A stretch of 64,000 nucleotides of DNA, taken from Calliopsis andreniformis (taxonomy: Eukaryota; Arthropoda; Insecta; Hymenoptera; Andrenidae). The stretch spans positions 1,860,001 through 1,924,000 of the forward strand of contig NW_027480467.1 in the NCBI RefSeq assembly GCF_051401765.1. Direction: 5' to 3'. Below the pieces are notes generated by a model, which saw only the letters and a program-made list of their open reading frames with translations, searched no databases and was not told where the DNA came from. The translations under genes were made by a program, and so were the position numbers. Shown in pieces: positions 1 to 12,000 of the stretch; position 1 is the first letter of the stretch, and the number at the start of each line of letters is the position of its first letter.

Positions 1-49
1 CAATTCTGAATCCTCAATCCTGAATCCTCAATCTTCAGCTCTCAGTCAT

Positions 50-196
50 CAACAATCAGTTGTCAATCCTCAATACTCAATAGAATATCCTCAATTCACA
101 GTTTTCAATACTCAATACTCAATCTTCAATCTTCCAACCTCTATCCACAAACATCAATTCTCATCACTCAACCCTCAACACTCAGTCCTCAATGTT
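50..196 (+). repeat. Block A type 1 (diverged monomer block), representative copy
   Basis: This block is exactly 21 seven-bp units (147 bp), running from caacaat to caatgtt. It contains the landmark units caataga, atatcct, caattca, cagtttt, ccaacct, ctatcca, caaacat and catcact. Taking the first c of CACAG as anchor (97 here), I count 25 copies of this subtype: 97, 1852, 3249, 5554, 9912, 11596, 12546, 17119, 18370, 20759, 21709, 24224, 25538, 27516, 28669, 32887, 40416, 42170, 43092, 44615, 49936, 52075, 54542, 56988, 62290. Copies 11596, 18370, 20759 and 25538 share the private change caagtca for caattca. The final caatgtt unit supplies the ATG of many spurious reading frames (MFNPQ...). 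Confidence 0.92.
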
Positions 197-780
197 CAAT
201 CCTCAATCCTCAATTCTCAATCTTCATTCCTCAATACTGAAACTTCAATCCTCAATACTCAATCTTCAGTCCTCAATCCTCAATCCTCAATCCTCAATGC
301 TCAATCCTCAATCATCAATCATCAATCTTCAAAAATCTATCCTCAATTCTCAATCCTCAATACTCAACCATCAATCCTCAATCTTCAATCCTCAATACTC
401 AGTCTTCAATCATCAATCCTCAATCCTCAATCCTCAAACCTCAATCCTCAATCATCAATCCTCAATCCTCAATCCTCAATCCTCAATTCTCAATCCTCAA
501 CCCTCAGTCCACAGTCCTCAATCCTCAATCCTCAACCCGCAGCCATCATCCTCAATCCTCAATCCTCGTTCCTCAATCCTCAATCCTCAATCCTCAATCC
601 ACAATAGTCAATCTCCAATCCTCAATACTCAATCTTCAAACCTCAATCCTCAATCCTCAATCCTCAATCCTCATACTTCTATCCTCAATACCCAATACTC
701 AATCTTCAATCCTCAATCCTCAATCATCAACCTTCAATCCTCAATACTCAATCTTCAATCCTGAATACTCAATCCTCAAT

Positions 781-973
781 ATTCAACACACAGCCATCAA
801 CCATCTATTCTCAATACTCAAGAGAATATCCTGAATTCTCATGACTCAATACTCAATCCACAATATTCAATAATCAAATCTCGATCCTCAAACATCAATT
901 CTCAACACTCAATCCTCAACACTCGGTCCTCTCTCTTCAATCCTCCATCCTCAATCCTCTATCCCCAAGCGTC
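781..973 (+). repeat. Block B copy 1
   Basis: Block B is a run of diverged units in 7-bp register, from attcaacaca to agcgtc. It includes cagccat, caaccat, ctattct, caagaga, atatcct, gaattct, catgact, caataat, cgatcct, cggtcct and ctctctt. It contains a GAATTC hexamer 52 bp from its start. Block A type 2 follows with its anchor 337 bp from this start. Confidence 0.92.
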
Positions 974-1070
974 AATTCTCAATCCTCAATCCTCAACCCT
1001 CAATCCTCAGTCCTCAAACCTCAATTCCGAATCCTCAATCCTGAATGCTCAATCTTCATCCCTCAGTCCG

Positions 1071-1210
1071 GAACAATCAATTGTCAATCCTCAATCCTCA
1101 ATAGAATATCCTCAATTCACAGTTTTCAATACTGAATCCCCAATCTTCAATCTTCAAACCTCAATCCACAGACATCAGTTCTCATCACTCAACCCCCAAC
1201 ACTCAGTCCT
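1071..1210 (+). repeat. Block A type 2, representative copy
   Basis: This is 20 seven-bp units (140 bp). It differs from type 1 after CAGTTTT: the next units are caatact, gaatccc, then caatctt or atatctt, with cagacat and cagttct replacing caaacat and caattct. The anchors (first c of CACAG) are 1118, 4263, 6463, 13623, 22402, 31128, 31505, 33859, 39041, 45657, 53117, 55565 and 58011, 13 copies. Copies 13623, 22402, 31128, 31505 and 39041 share the variant atatctt; the others have caatctt. Most copies sit 337 bp downstream of a block B start, so A2 and B normally travel together. Confidence 0.92.
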
Positions 1211-1514
1211 CAATCTTCAATCCTCAATCCTCAATCCTCAATCTTCAATACTCAATCCTCAATATTCAATCATCAATACTTAATATTCAATCCTCAATCC
1301 TCAATCCTCAATCCTCAACCCTCAGCCCTCATCCTCAATCCTCAATCCTGAATCCTCAATCCTCAATGTTCAATCCTCAATACTCAGTCTTCAACCATCA
1401 ATCCTCAATACTCAATCCTCAATCCTCAATCCTCAATCATCAATCCTCAATCCTCAATCATCAACCTTCAATCCTCAATACTCAATCTTCAATCCTGAAT
1501 ACTCAATCATCAAT

Positions 1515-1707
1515 ATTCAACACACAGCCATCAACCATCTATTCTCAATACTCAAGAGAATATCCTGAATTCTCATGACTCAATACTCAATCCACAGTAT
1601 TCAATAATCAAATCTCGATCCTCAAACATCAATTCTCAACACTCAATCCTCAACACTCGGTCCTCTCTCTTCAATCCTCCATCCTCAATCCTCTATCCCC
1701 AAGCGGC
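1515..1707 (+). repeat. Block B copy 2
   Basis: This is a full-length copy, 734 bp after copy 1. It ends in agcggc rather than agcgtc. Unlike most copies it is followed by block A type 1 (anchor 1852) rather than type 2, although the 337-bp spacing is kept. That indicates a recombination joint between roughly 1,760 and 1,800. Confidence 0.9.
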
Positions 1708-3152
1708 AATTCTCAATCCTCAATCCTCAACCCTCAATCCTCAGTCCTCAAACCTCAATTCCGAATCCTCAATCCTGAATCCTCAATCTTCAGCTCTCGG
1801 TCATCAACAATCAGTTGTCAATCCTCAATCCTCAATAGAATATCCTCAATTCACAGTTTTCAATACTCAATACTCAATCTGCAATCTTCCAACCTCTATC
1901 CACAAACATCAATTCTCATCACTCAGCCCTCAACACTCAGTCCTCAATGTTCAATCCTCAATCCTCAATTCTCAATCTTCATTCCTCAATACTGAATCTT
2001 CAATCCCCAATACTCAACCTTCAGTCCTCAATCCTCAATCCTCAATCCTCAATCCTCAATCCTCAATCATCAATCCTCAATCTTCAAAACTCAATCCTCA
2101 ATCCTCAATTCTCAATCCTCAATACTCAACCATCAATCCTCAATCTTCAATCCTCAATACTCAGTCTTCAATCATCAATCCTCAATCCTCAATCCTCAAT
2201 CCTCAATCTTCAATCCTCAATCCTCAATCCTCAATCTTCAATCCTCCATACTCAATCTTCAATCCTCAATCCTCAACCTTCAATCCTCATTACGCAATCT
2301 TCAATCCTCAATCCTCAATCCTCAATCCTCAATCCTCAGTCATCAATCCTCAATCTTCAATACTCAATCCTCAATATTCAATCATCAATACTTAATATTC
2401 AATCCTCAATCCTCAATCCTCAATACTCAATCCTCAATCCTCATTCGTCAAACCTCAAACCTCAACCATCAGTCCTCATCCTCAAATCGCAATTCTCAAT
2501 CCTCAATCCTCAGTCCACAGTCCTCAAACCTCAATCCTCAACCCTCAGCCATCATCCTCAATCCTCAATCCTCGTTCCTCAATCCTCAATCCTCAATCCT
2601 CAATCCTCAATTGTCAATCTCCAATCCTAGATCCCCAATCCCCAATCCTCAATCCTTAATCCACAATCTTCAATCGTCGATCCTCAATTCTCAGACATCA
2701 ATACTCAATCCTCAATCCTCAATCCTCAATCCCCAATCCTCAATCTTCAATCCTCAATCCTCAATCCTCAATCTTCAAGCCTCAATCCTCAATCCTCAAT
2801 CTTCAATCCTGAATACTCAATCTTCAATCCTCAATCCTCAATCCTCAATCCTCAATCCTCAATCGTCAGTCTTCAATCCTCAATACTCAATCTTCAATCC
2901 TCAATCCTCAATCCTCAATCCTCAATCCTCATTCTTCTATCCTCAATACCCAACCCTCAATCTTCAATCCTCAATCCTCAATCCTCAATCCTCAATTCTC
3001 AATCCACAATCCTCAGTCCTCAGTCCTCAAACCTCAATCCTCAACCCTCAGCCCTCATCACCAATCCTCAATCCTCAATCCTCAATCCTCAATCCTCAGT
3101 CTTCAATCGTCAGTACTCAATCGTCAATCCACAATCCTCAGACCTCGAACCT

Positions 3153-4388
3153 CAATTCTGAATCCTCAATCCTGAATCCTCAATCTTCAGCTCTCAGTCA
3201 TCAACAATCAGTTGTCAATCCTCAATACTCAATAGAATATCCTCAATTCACAGTTTTCAATACTCAATACTCAATCTTCAATCTTCCAACCTCTATCCAC
3301 AAACATCAATTCTCATCACTCAACCCTCAACACTCAGTCCTCAATGTTCAATCCTCAATCCTCAATTCTCAATCTTCATTCCTCAATACTGAAACTTCAA
3401 TCCTCAATACTCAATCTTCAGTCCTCAATCCTCAATCCTCAATCCTCAATGCTCAATCCTCAATCATCAATCCTCAATCTTCAAAAATCTATCCTCAATT
3501 CTCAATCCTCAATACTCAACCATCAATCCTCAATCTTCAATCCTCAATACTCAGTCTTCAATCATCAATCCTCAATCCTCAATCCTCAATCCTCAATCCT
3601 CAATCATCAATCCTCAATCCTCAATCCTCAATTCTCAATCCTCAACCCTCAGTCCACAGTCCTCAATCCTCAATCCTCAACCCGCAGCCATCATCCTCAA
3701 TCCTCAATCCTCGTTCCTCAATCCTCAATCCTCAATCCTCAATCCACAATAGTCAATCTCCAATCCTCAATACTCAATCTTCAAACCTCAATCCTCAATC
3801 CTCAATCCTCAATCCTCATACTTCTATCCTCAATACCCAATACTCAATCTTCAATCCTCAATCCTCAATCATCAACCTTCAATCCTCAATACTCAATCTT
3901 CAATCCTGAATACTCAATCCTCAATATTCAACACACAGCCATCAACCATCTATTCTCAATACTCAAGAGAATATCCTGAATTCTCATGACTCAATACTCA
4001 ATCCACAATATTCAATAATCAAATCTCGATCCTCAAACATCAATTCTCAACACTCAATCCTCAACACTCGGTCCTCTCTCTTCAATCCTCCATCCTCAAT
4101 CCTCTATCCCCAAGCGTCAATTCTCAATCCTCAATCCTCAACCCTCAATCCTCAGTCCTCAAACCTCAATTCCGAATCCTCAATCCTGAATGCTCAATCT
4201 TCATCCCTCAGTCCGGAACAATCAATTGTCAATCCTCAATCCTCAATAGAATATCCTCAATTCACAGTTTTCAATACTGAATCCCCAATCTTCAATCTTC
4301 AAACCTCAATCCACAGACATCAGTTCTCATCACTCAACCCCCAACACTCAGTCCTCAATCTTCAATCCTCAATCCTCAATCCTCAATC
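3153..4388 (+). repeat. Segmental duplication I, right copy
   Basis: This is the partner of 1-1,243. It is followed by a different run leading to block C at 4,607. The two copies share unusual units such as cagtccg-gaacaat near 1,071 and 4,216, which indicates common descent rather than chance similarity of monomers. Confidence 0.92.
3926..4118 (+). repeat. Block B copy 3
   Basis: This full-length copy is the partner of copy 1 in the 3,145/3,152-bp-offset duplication. Block A type 2 follows at the standard 337-bp spacing (anchor 4263). Confidence 0.92.
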
Positions 4389-4606
4389 CTCAATCCTCAG
4401 TCATCAATCCTCAATCTTCAATTCTCAATCCTCAATCCTCAATCCTCAATCCTCAATCCTCAATCCTCATTCCTCAAACCCCAATCCTCAACCCTCAGTC
4501 CTCATCCTCCATCATCAATCCTCAATCCTCAATACGGAATCTTCAATCCTCAATACTCAACCTTCGATCCTCAATCCTCAGTCCTCAAACCTCAAACCTC
4601 AATCCT

Positions 4607-4648
4607 CAGTCATGAATACTCCATCTTCAATACTCAATACACAATCCT
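4607..4648 (+). repeat. Block C (cagtcat-gaatact-ccatctt...), representative copy
   Basis: This is six diverged 7-bp units: cagtcat, gaatact, ccatctt, caatact, caataca, caatcct. The cat-gaa junction makes an ATG, the first codon of many spurious frames beginning MNTPSS. ATG positions are 4612, 6903, 14063, 15765, 22842, 30011, 31945, 34097, 39481, 46097, 56005 and 58451, 12 copies. A related form with caatctt in place of ccatctt has its ATG at 8012, 15172, 19391 and 35228. Pairs 6903/14063 (7,160), 31945/39481 (7,536), 56005/58451 (2,446) and 46097/58451 (12,354) reproduce the duplication offsets. Confidence 0.9.
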
Positions 4649-6125
4649 CAATCCTCAATCCTCAAACCTCAATCCTCAATCCTCATTCCTCAAACCTCAA
4701 ACCTCAACCCTCAGTCCTCATCCTCAATCCTCAACTATCAATCCTCAATCCTCAAGATTCAATCATCAATACTCAATCTTCAATCCTCAATCCTCAATCC
4801 TCAATACCCAATCCTCAATCCTCATTCCTCAAACCTCAAACCTCAACCCTCAGTCCTCATCCTCAATTCCCAATTCTCAATCCTCAATCCTCAATTCTCA
4901 ACATTCAATCCTCAATAACCAATCTTCAATCCTCAATCCCCAGTCCTCAATCTTCAATCCTCAATGCTCAATCCTCAATCCTCAATCCTCAATCATCAAT
5001 CCTCAATCCTCAATCCTCAATCCTCAATCCTCAATCCTCAATGCTCAATCCTCAATCATCAATCCTCAATCTTCAAAAATCTATCCTCAATTCTCAATCC
5101 TCAATACTCAACCATCAATCCTCAATCTTCAATCCTCAATACTCAGTCTTCAATCATCAATCCTCAATCCTCAATCCTCAATCCTCAATCCTCAATCATC
5201 AATCCTCAATCCTCAATCCTCAATCCTCAATCCACAATCCTTATTCTTCTATCCTCAATACCCAATCCTCAATCTTCAATCCTCAATCCTCAATCCTCAA
5301 TCCTCAATTCTCAACACTCAATCCTCAGTCCTCAGCCCTCAAACCTCAATCCTCAACCCTCAGCCCTCATCCTCAATCCTCAATCCTCAATCCTCAATCC
5401 TCAATCTTCAATCCTCAATACTCAATCGTCAATCCACAATCCTCTGTCCTCAAACTTCAATTCTGAATCCTCAATCCTGAATCCTCAATCTTCAGCTCTC
5501 AGTCATCAACAATCAGTTGTCAATCCTCAATCCTCAATAGAATATCCTCAATTCACAGTTTTCAATACTCAATACTCAATCTGCAATCTTCCAACCTCTA
5601 TCCACAAACATCAATTCTCATCACTCAACACTCAACACTCAGTCCTCAATGTTCAATCCTCAATCCTCAATTCTCAATCTTCATTCCTCAATACTGAATC
5701 CTCAATCCTCAATCCTCAATAGTCAATCTCCAATCCTCAATCCTCAATCCTCAATCCTTAATCCACAATCTTCAATCCTCAATCCTCAATTCTCAATCAT
5801 CAATACTCAATCCTCAATCCTCAATCCTCAATCCCCAACCCTCAATCCTCAGTCCTCAATCCTCAATTCCGAATCCTCAATCCTGAATGCTCAATCTTCA
5901 TCCCTCAGTCCGCAACAATCAATTGTCAATCCTCAGCCCTCATCCTCAATCCTCAATCCTGAATCCTCAATCCTCAATGTTCAATCCTCAATACTCAGTC
6001 TTCAATCATCAATCCTCAATACTCAATCCTCAATCCTCAATCCTCAATCATCAATCCTCAATCCTCAATCATCAACCTTCAATCCTCAATACTCAATCTT
6101 CAATCCTGAATACTCAATCCTCAAT

Positions 6126-6318
6126 ATTCAACACACAGCCATCAACCATCTATTCTCAATACTCAAGAGAATATCCTGAATTCTCATGACTCAATACTCA
6201 ATCCACAATATTCAATAATCAAATCTCGATCCTCAAACATCAATTCTCAACACTCAATCCTCAACACTCGGTCCTCTCTCTTCAATCCTCCATCCTCAAT
6301 CCTCTATCCCCAAGCGTC
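6126..6318 (+). repeat. Block B copy 4
   Basis: This full-length copy lies inside the left member of the 7,160-bp-offset pair. Block A type 2 follows at 337 bp (anchor 6463). Confidence 0.92.
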
Positions 6319-7510
6319 AATTCTCAATCCTCAATCCTCAACCCTCAATCCTCAGTCCTCAAACCTCAATTCCGAATCCTCAATCCTGAATGCTCAATCT
6401 TCATCCCTCAGTCCGCAACAATCAATTGTCAATCCTCAATCCTCAATAGAATATCCTCAATTCACAGTTTTCAATACTGAATCCCCAATCTTCAATCTTC
6501 AAACCTCAATCCACAGACATCAGTTCTCATCACTCAACCCTCAACACTCAGTCCTCAATCTTCAATCCTCAATCCTCAATCCTCAATCTTCAATCCCCCA
6601 TACTCAATCTTCAATCCTCAATCCTCAACCTTCAATCCTCATTACGCAATCTTCAATCCTCAATCCTCAATCCTCAATCCTCAATCCTCAGTCATCAATC
6701 CTCAATCTTCAATACTCAATCCTCAATCCTCAATCCTCAATCCTCAATCCTCAATCCTCATTCCTCAAACCCCAATCCTCAACCCTCAGTCCTCATCCTC
6801 CATCATCATTCCTCAATCCTCAATACGCAATCTTCAATCCTCAATACTCAACCTTCGATCCTCAATCCTCAGTCCTCAAACCTCAAACCTCAATCCTCAG
6901 TCATGAATACTCCATCTTCAATACTCAATACACAATCCTCAATCCTCAATCCTCAAACCTCAATCCTCAATCCTCATTCCTCAAACCTCAAACCTCAACC
7001 CTCAGTCCTCATCCTCAATCCTCAACTATCAATCCTCAATCCTCAAGATTCAATCATCAATACTCAATCTTCAATCCTCAATCCTCAATCCTCAATACCC
7101 AATCCTCAATCCTCATTCCTCAAACCTCAAACCTCAACCCTCAGTCCTCATCCTCAATTCCCAATTCTCAATCCTCAATCCTCAATTCTCAACATTCAAT
7201 CCTCAATAACCAATCTTCAATCCTCAATCCCCAGTCGTCAATCTTCAATCCTCAATGCTCAATCCTCAATCCTCAATCCTCAGTCCTCAATCCTCAATCC
7301 TCAATCCTCGTACCTCAATCCTCAACCGTCAGTCCTCGTCCTCAATCCTCAACTATGAATCCTCAATCCTCAATATTCAATCATCAATACTCAATCTTCA
7401 ATCCTCAATCCTCAATACTCAATCCTCAATCCTCAATCCTCGATCTTCAGTCCTCAAACCTCGATCCTGAATCTTCAATCCTGAATCCTCAATCTTCAGA
7501 CCTCAGTCCT

Positions 7511-7650
7511 CAACAATCAGTTGTCAATTCTCAATACTCAATACAATATCATCAATTCACAGGTTTCAATACTCAATACACAATCTGCAATCTTCAAATC
7601 TCTATCCACAAACATCAATTCTCATCACTGAACCCTCAGCACTCTGTCCC
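7511..7650 (+). repeat. Block A type 3, representative copy
   Basis: This is 20 seven-bp units (140 bp), recognised by caggttt instead of cagtttt, acaatatcatc instead of agaatatcctc upstream, and gaaccct-cagcact-ctgtccc at its end. Anchors (first c of CACAG) are 7558, 14718, 18937, 30666, 34613, 37204, 43944, 46989, 51390, 53871, 59343 and 63744, 12 copies. Three regional variants exist at one unit: caataca at 7558, 14718, 18937 and 34613; caatact followed by ccatctg at 30666 and 37204; caatact followed by caatctg in all six copies beyond 43 kb. The last set is a local homogenisation signal. Confidence 0.92.
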
Positions 7651-7832
7651 CAATCCTCAATCTTCAATCCTCAATCCTCAATCCTCAATCTTCAATCCTC
7701 AATACTCAATCTTCAATCCTCAATCCTCAATCCCCAATCCTCAATCCTCAATCCTCAATCGTCAGTCTTCAATACTCAATACTCAATCTGCAATTCTCAG
7801 TCCTCAATACTCAAACATCAATCCTCAATTCC

Positions 7833-7881
7833 CAATACTCAATAGAATATCCTGGATTCTCAGTATTCAATACTCAAACCG
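7833..7881 (+). repeat. Block D (GAATATCCTGGATTC core), representative copy
   Basis: This is seven 7-bp units (49 bp) from caatact to caaaccg, containing GAATATCCTGGATTC followed by cagtatt-caatact. The CCTGG positions are 7851, 15011, 19230, 35067 and 37658, five copies. The core is plainly related to the equivalent stretch of blocks A (GAATATCCTCAATTC) and B (GAATATCCTGAATTC). Confidence 0.88.
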
Positions 7882-8968
7882 CAATCCTCAACCATCAGCC
7901 CTCATCCTCCATCCTCAATCCTCAATCCTCAAACCTCAATCTCCAATCCTCAATACTCAATCTTCGATCCTCAATCCGCAACACTCAATCCTCAATCCTC
8001 AATCCTCAGTCATGAATACTCAATCTTCAATACTCAATGCTCAATCCTGAATCCTCAATCCTCAATCCTCAATCCTCAATCCTCATTCCTCAAACCTCAA
8101 ACCTCAACCCTCAGTCCTCATCCTCAATTCTCAATTCTCAATCCTCAATCCTCAATTCTCAATCTTCAATCCTCAATAATCAATCTCCAATCCTAGATAC
8201 TCAATCCCCAATCCTCAATCGTTAATCCTCAATCTTCAATCCTCAATCCCCTGTCCTCAATCCTCAATACTCAATCTTCAATCCTCAATCCTCAATTCTC
8301 AATCCTCAATACTCAATCCTCAATCGTCAATCCTCAATCGTCAATCATCAATCCGCAATCCTGAATCTTCAATCCTCAATCCTCAACCCTGAATCCTCAA
8401 TCCTCAATCTTCAATCCTCAATACTCAATCTTCAATCCTCAATCCTCAAACCTCAATCCTCAATCCTCAATCCTCAATCCTCAATCTTCAATACTCAACC
8501 GTCAGTCCTCGTCCTCAATCCTCAAACCTCAATCCTTAATCCTCAATTTTCAATCATCAATACTCAATCTTCAATCCTCAAACCTCATTCCTCAATCCCC
8601 AATCCTCAATCTTCAATCCTCAATACTGAATCTTCAACCCTCAATCCTCAAACCTCAATCCTCAATCCTCAATCCTCAATCCTCTATCCTTAATCCACAA
8701 TCTTCAATCCTCAATCCTCAATTCTCAATCATCAATACTCAATCCTCAATCCTCATTCCTCAAACCCCAACCCTCAATCCTCAGTCCTCAAACCTCAATT
8801 CCGAATCCTCAATACTGACTGCTCAATCTTCATCCCTCAGTCCGCAACTATCAATTGTCAATCCTCAATCCTCAATCCTCAGTCCTCAATCCACAATCAT
8901 AAATCCTCAATCTTCAATAGTCAATCCTCAATCCTCAATCCTCAATCCTCAACAGAATATCCTCAATT

Positions 8969-9067
8969 CACAGTTTTCAATACTCAATTCTCAATCTGCA
9001 ATCTTCTAACCTCTATCCACAAACATCAATTCTCATCACTCAACCCTCAACACTCAGTCCTCAATGT
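8969..9067 (+). repeat. Block A type 1b, representative copy (anchor to caatgtt)
   Basis: This subtype of block A has the unit caacaga in place of caataga and caattct directly after the first caatact that follows CAGTTTT. Upstream, four of the copies I looked at carry caactat-caattgt instead of caacaat-cagttgt. Anchors (first c of CACAG) are 8969, 20278, 26684, 36185, 40682, 48079 and 60433, seven copies in all. The pair 48079 and 60433 is exactly 12,354 bp apart, the period of the large duplication. Copy 40682 lies only 266 bp after the type 1 copy at 40416, which marks a local rearrangement. Confidence 0.88.
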
Positions 9068-12000
9068 TCAATCCTCAATTCTCAGTCTTCATTCCTCAAT
9101 ACTGAATCTTCAATCATCAATACTCAATTTCAGTCCTCAATCCTCAATCCTCAATCCTCAATCCTCAATCCTCAATTATCAATCCTCAATCTTCAAAACT
9201 CAATCCTCAATCCTCAATTCTCAATCCTCAATACTCAACCATCAATCCTCAATCTTCAATCCTCAATACTCAGTCTTCAATCATCAATCCTCAATCCTCA
9301 ATCCTCAATCCTCAATCCTCAATCATCAATCCTCAATCCTCAATCCTCAATCTCCAATCATCAATACTCAATCTTCAATCCTCAATCCTCAATTCTCAAA
9401 CATCAATACTCAATCCTCAATCCTCAATCCCCAATCCTCAATCTTCAATCCTCAATCCTCAATCCTCAAGCCTCAATCCTCAATCCTCAATCTTCAATCC
9501 TGAATACTCAATCTTCAATCCTCAATCCTCAATCCTCAATCGTCAGTCTTCAATCCTCAATACTCAATCTTCAATCCTCAATCCTCAATCCTCAATCCTC
9601 AATCCTCATTCTTCTATCCTCAATACCCAATCCTCAATCTTCAATCCTCAATCCTCAATCCTCAATTCTCAATCCTCAATCTTCAGTCCAAGGACCTCAA
9701 ACCTCAATCCTCAACTCTCAGCCCTCATCCTCAATCCTCAATCCTCAATCCTCAATCCTCAATCTTCAATCCCCAGTACTCAATCGTCAATCCACAATCC
9801 TCAGACCTCAAACCTCAATTCTGAATCCTCAATCCTGAATCCTCAATCTTCATCTCTCAGTCATCAACAATCAGTAGTCAATCCTCAATCCTCAATAGAA
9901 TATCCTCAATTCACAGTTTTCAATACTCAATGCTCAATCTGCAATCTTCCAACCTCTATCCACAAACATCAATTCTCATCACTCAGCCCTCAACACTCAG
10001 TCCTCAATTTTCAATCCTCAATCCTCAATTCTCAATCTTCATTCCTCAATACTGAATCTTCAATCCCCAATACTCAACCTACAGTCCTCAATCCTCAATC
10101 CTCAATCCTCAATACTCAATCCTCAATCATCAATCCTCAATCTTCAAAACTCAACCCTCAATCCTCAATTCTCAATCCTCAATACTCAACCATCAATCCT
10201 CAATCTTCAATCCTCAATACTCAGTCTTCAATCATCAATCCTCAATCCTCAATCCTCAATCCTCAATCTTCAATCCTCAATCCTCAATCCTCAATCCTCA
10301 ATCTTCAATCCTCCATACTCAATCTTCAATCCTCAATCCTCAACCTTCAATCCTCATTACGCAATCTTCAATCCTCAATCCTCAATCCTCAATCATCAAT
10401 CCACAATCTTCAAAACTCAATCCTCAATCCTCAATTCTCAATCCTCAATACTCAACCATCAATCCTCAATCTTCAATCCTCAATACTCAGTCTTCAATCA
10501 TCAATCCTCAGTCCTCAATCCTCAATCCTCAATCTTCAATCCTCAATCCTCAATCCTCAATCTTCAATCCTCCATACTCAATCTTCAATCCTCAATCCTC
10601 AACCTTCAATCCTCATTACGCAATCTTCAATCCTCAATCCTCAATCCTCAATCCTCAATCCTCAGTCGTCAATCCTCAATCTTCAATACTCAATCCTCAA
10701 TATTCAATCATCAATACTTAATATTCAATCCTCAATCCTCAATCCTCAATCCTCAATACTCAGTCCTCAATCCTCATTCCTCAAACCTCAAACCTCAACC
10801 ATCAGTCCTCATCCTCAAATACCAATTCTCAATCCTCAATCCTCAGTCCACAGTCCTCAAACCTCAATCCTCAACCCTCAGCCATCATCCTCAATCCTCA
10901 ATCCTCGTTCCTCAATCCTCAATCCTCAATCCTCAATCCTCAATAGTCAATCTCCAATCCTAGATCCCCAATCCCCAATCCTCAATCCTTAATCCACAAT
11001 CTTCAATCCTCGATCCTCAATTCTCAGACATCAATACTCAATCCTCAATCCTCAATCCTCAATCCCCAATCCTCAATCTTCAATCCTCAATACTCAATCC
11101 TCAATCCTCAAGCCTCAATCCTCAATCCTCAATCTTCAATCCTGAATACTCAATCTTCAATCCTCAATCCTCAATCCTCAATCCTCAATCCTCAATCCTC
11201 AATCTTCAGTCTTCAATCCTCAATACTCAATCTTCAATCCTCAATCCTCAATCCTCAATCCTCAATCCTCATTCTTCTATCCTCAATACCCAATCCTCAT
11301 TCTTCAATCCTCTATCCTCAATCCACAATCCTCAATTCTCAATCCACAATCCTCAGTCCTCAGTCCTCAAACCTCAATCCTCAACCCTCAGCCCTCATCC
11401 TCAATCCTCAATCCTCAATCCTCAATCCTCAATCCTCAATCCTCAGTCTTCAATCCTCGGTACTCAATCGTCAATCCACAATCCTCAGACCTCGAACCTC
11501 AATTCTGAATCCTCAATCCTGAATCCTCAATCTTCAGCTCTCAGTCATCAACAATCAGTTGTCAATCCTCAATACTCAATAGAATATCCTCAAGTCACAG
11601 TTTTCAATACTCAATACTCAATCTTCAATCTTCCAACCTCTATCCACAAACATCAATTCTCTTCACTCAACCCTCAACACTCAGTCCTCAATGTTCAATC
11701 CTCAATCCTCAATTCTCAATCTTCATTCCTCACTACTGAAACTTCAATCCTCAATACTCAATCTTCAGTCCTCAATCCTGAATCCTCAATCCTCAATGCT
11801 CAATCCTCAATCATCAATCCTCAATCTTCAAAAATCTATCCTCAATTCTCAATCCTCAAAACTCAACCATCAATCCTCAATCTTCAATCCTCAATACTCA
11901 GTCTTCAATCATCAATCCTCAATCCTCAATCCTCAATCCTCAATCCTCAATCATCAATCCTCAATCCTCAATCCTCAATCCTCAATCCACAATCCCCATT

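Larger units (their letters stand above)
1..1243 (+). repeat. Segmental duplication I, left copy (offset 3,152/3,145)
   Basis: This segment matches 3,153-4,388 almost base for base, including block A type 1 (97 and 3249), block B (781 and 3926) and block A type 2 (1118 and 4263). The offset changes from 3,152 to 3,145, a single lost 7-bp unit, in the run of plain monomers between 192 and 764. The left end is cut by the window edge. The match ends at 1,244, where caatctt faces caatcct. Confidence 0.92.
5962..8597 (+). repeat. Segmental duplication II, left copy (offset 7,160)
   Basis: This is about 2.64 kb that reappears at 13,122-15,757 with a constant offset of 7,160 bp: block B 6126/13286, A2 6463/13623, C 6903/14063, A3 7558/14718, D 7851/15011. 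I saw scattered single-base differences but no length change. The pair ends where the right copy switches to block C at about 15,757. Confidence 0.92.
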
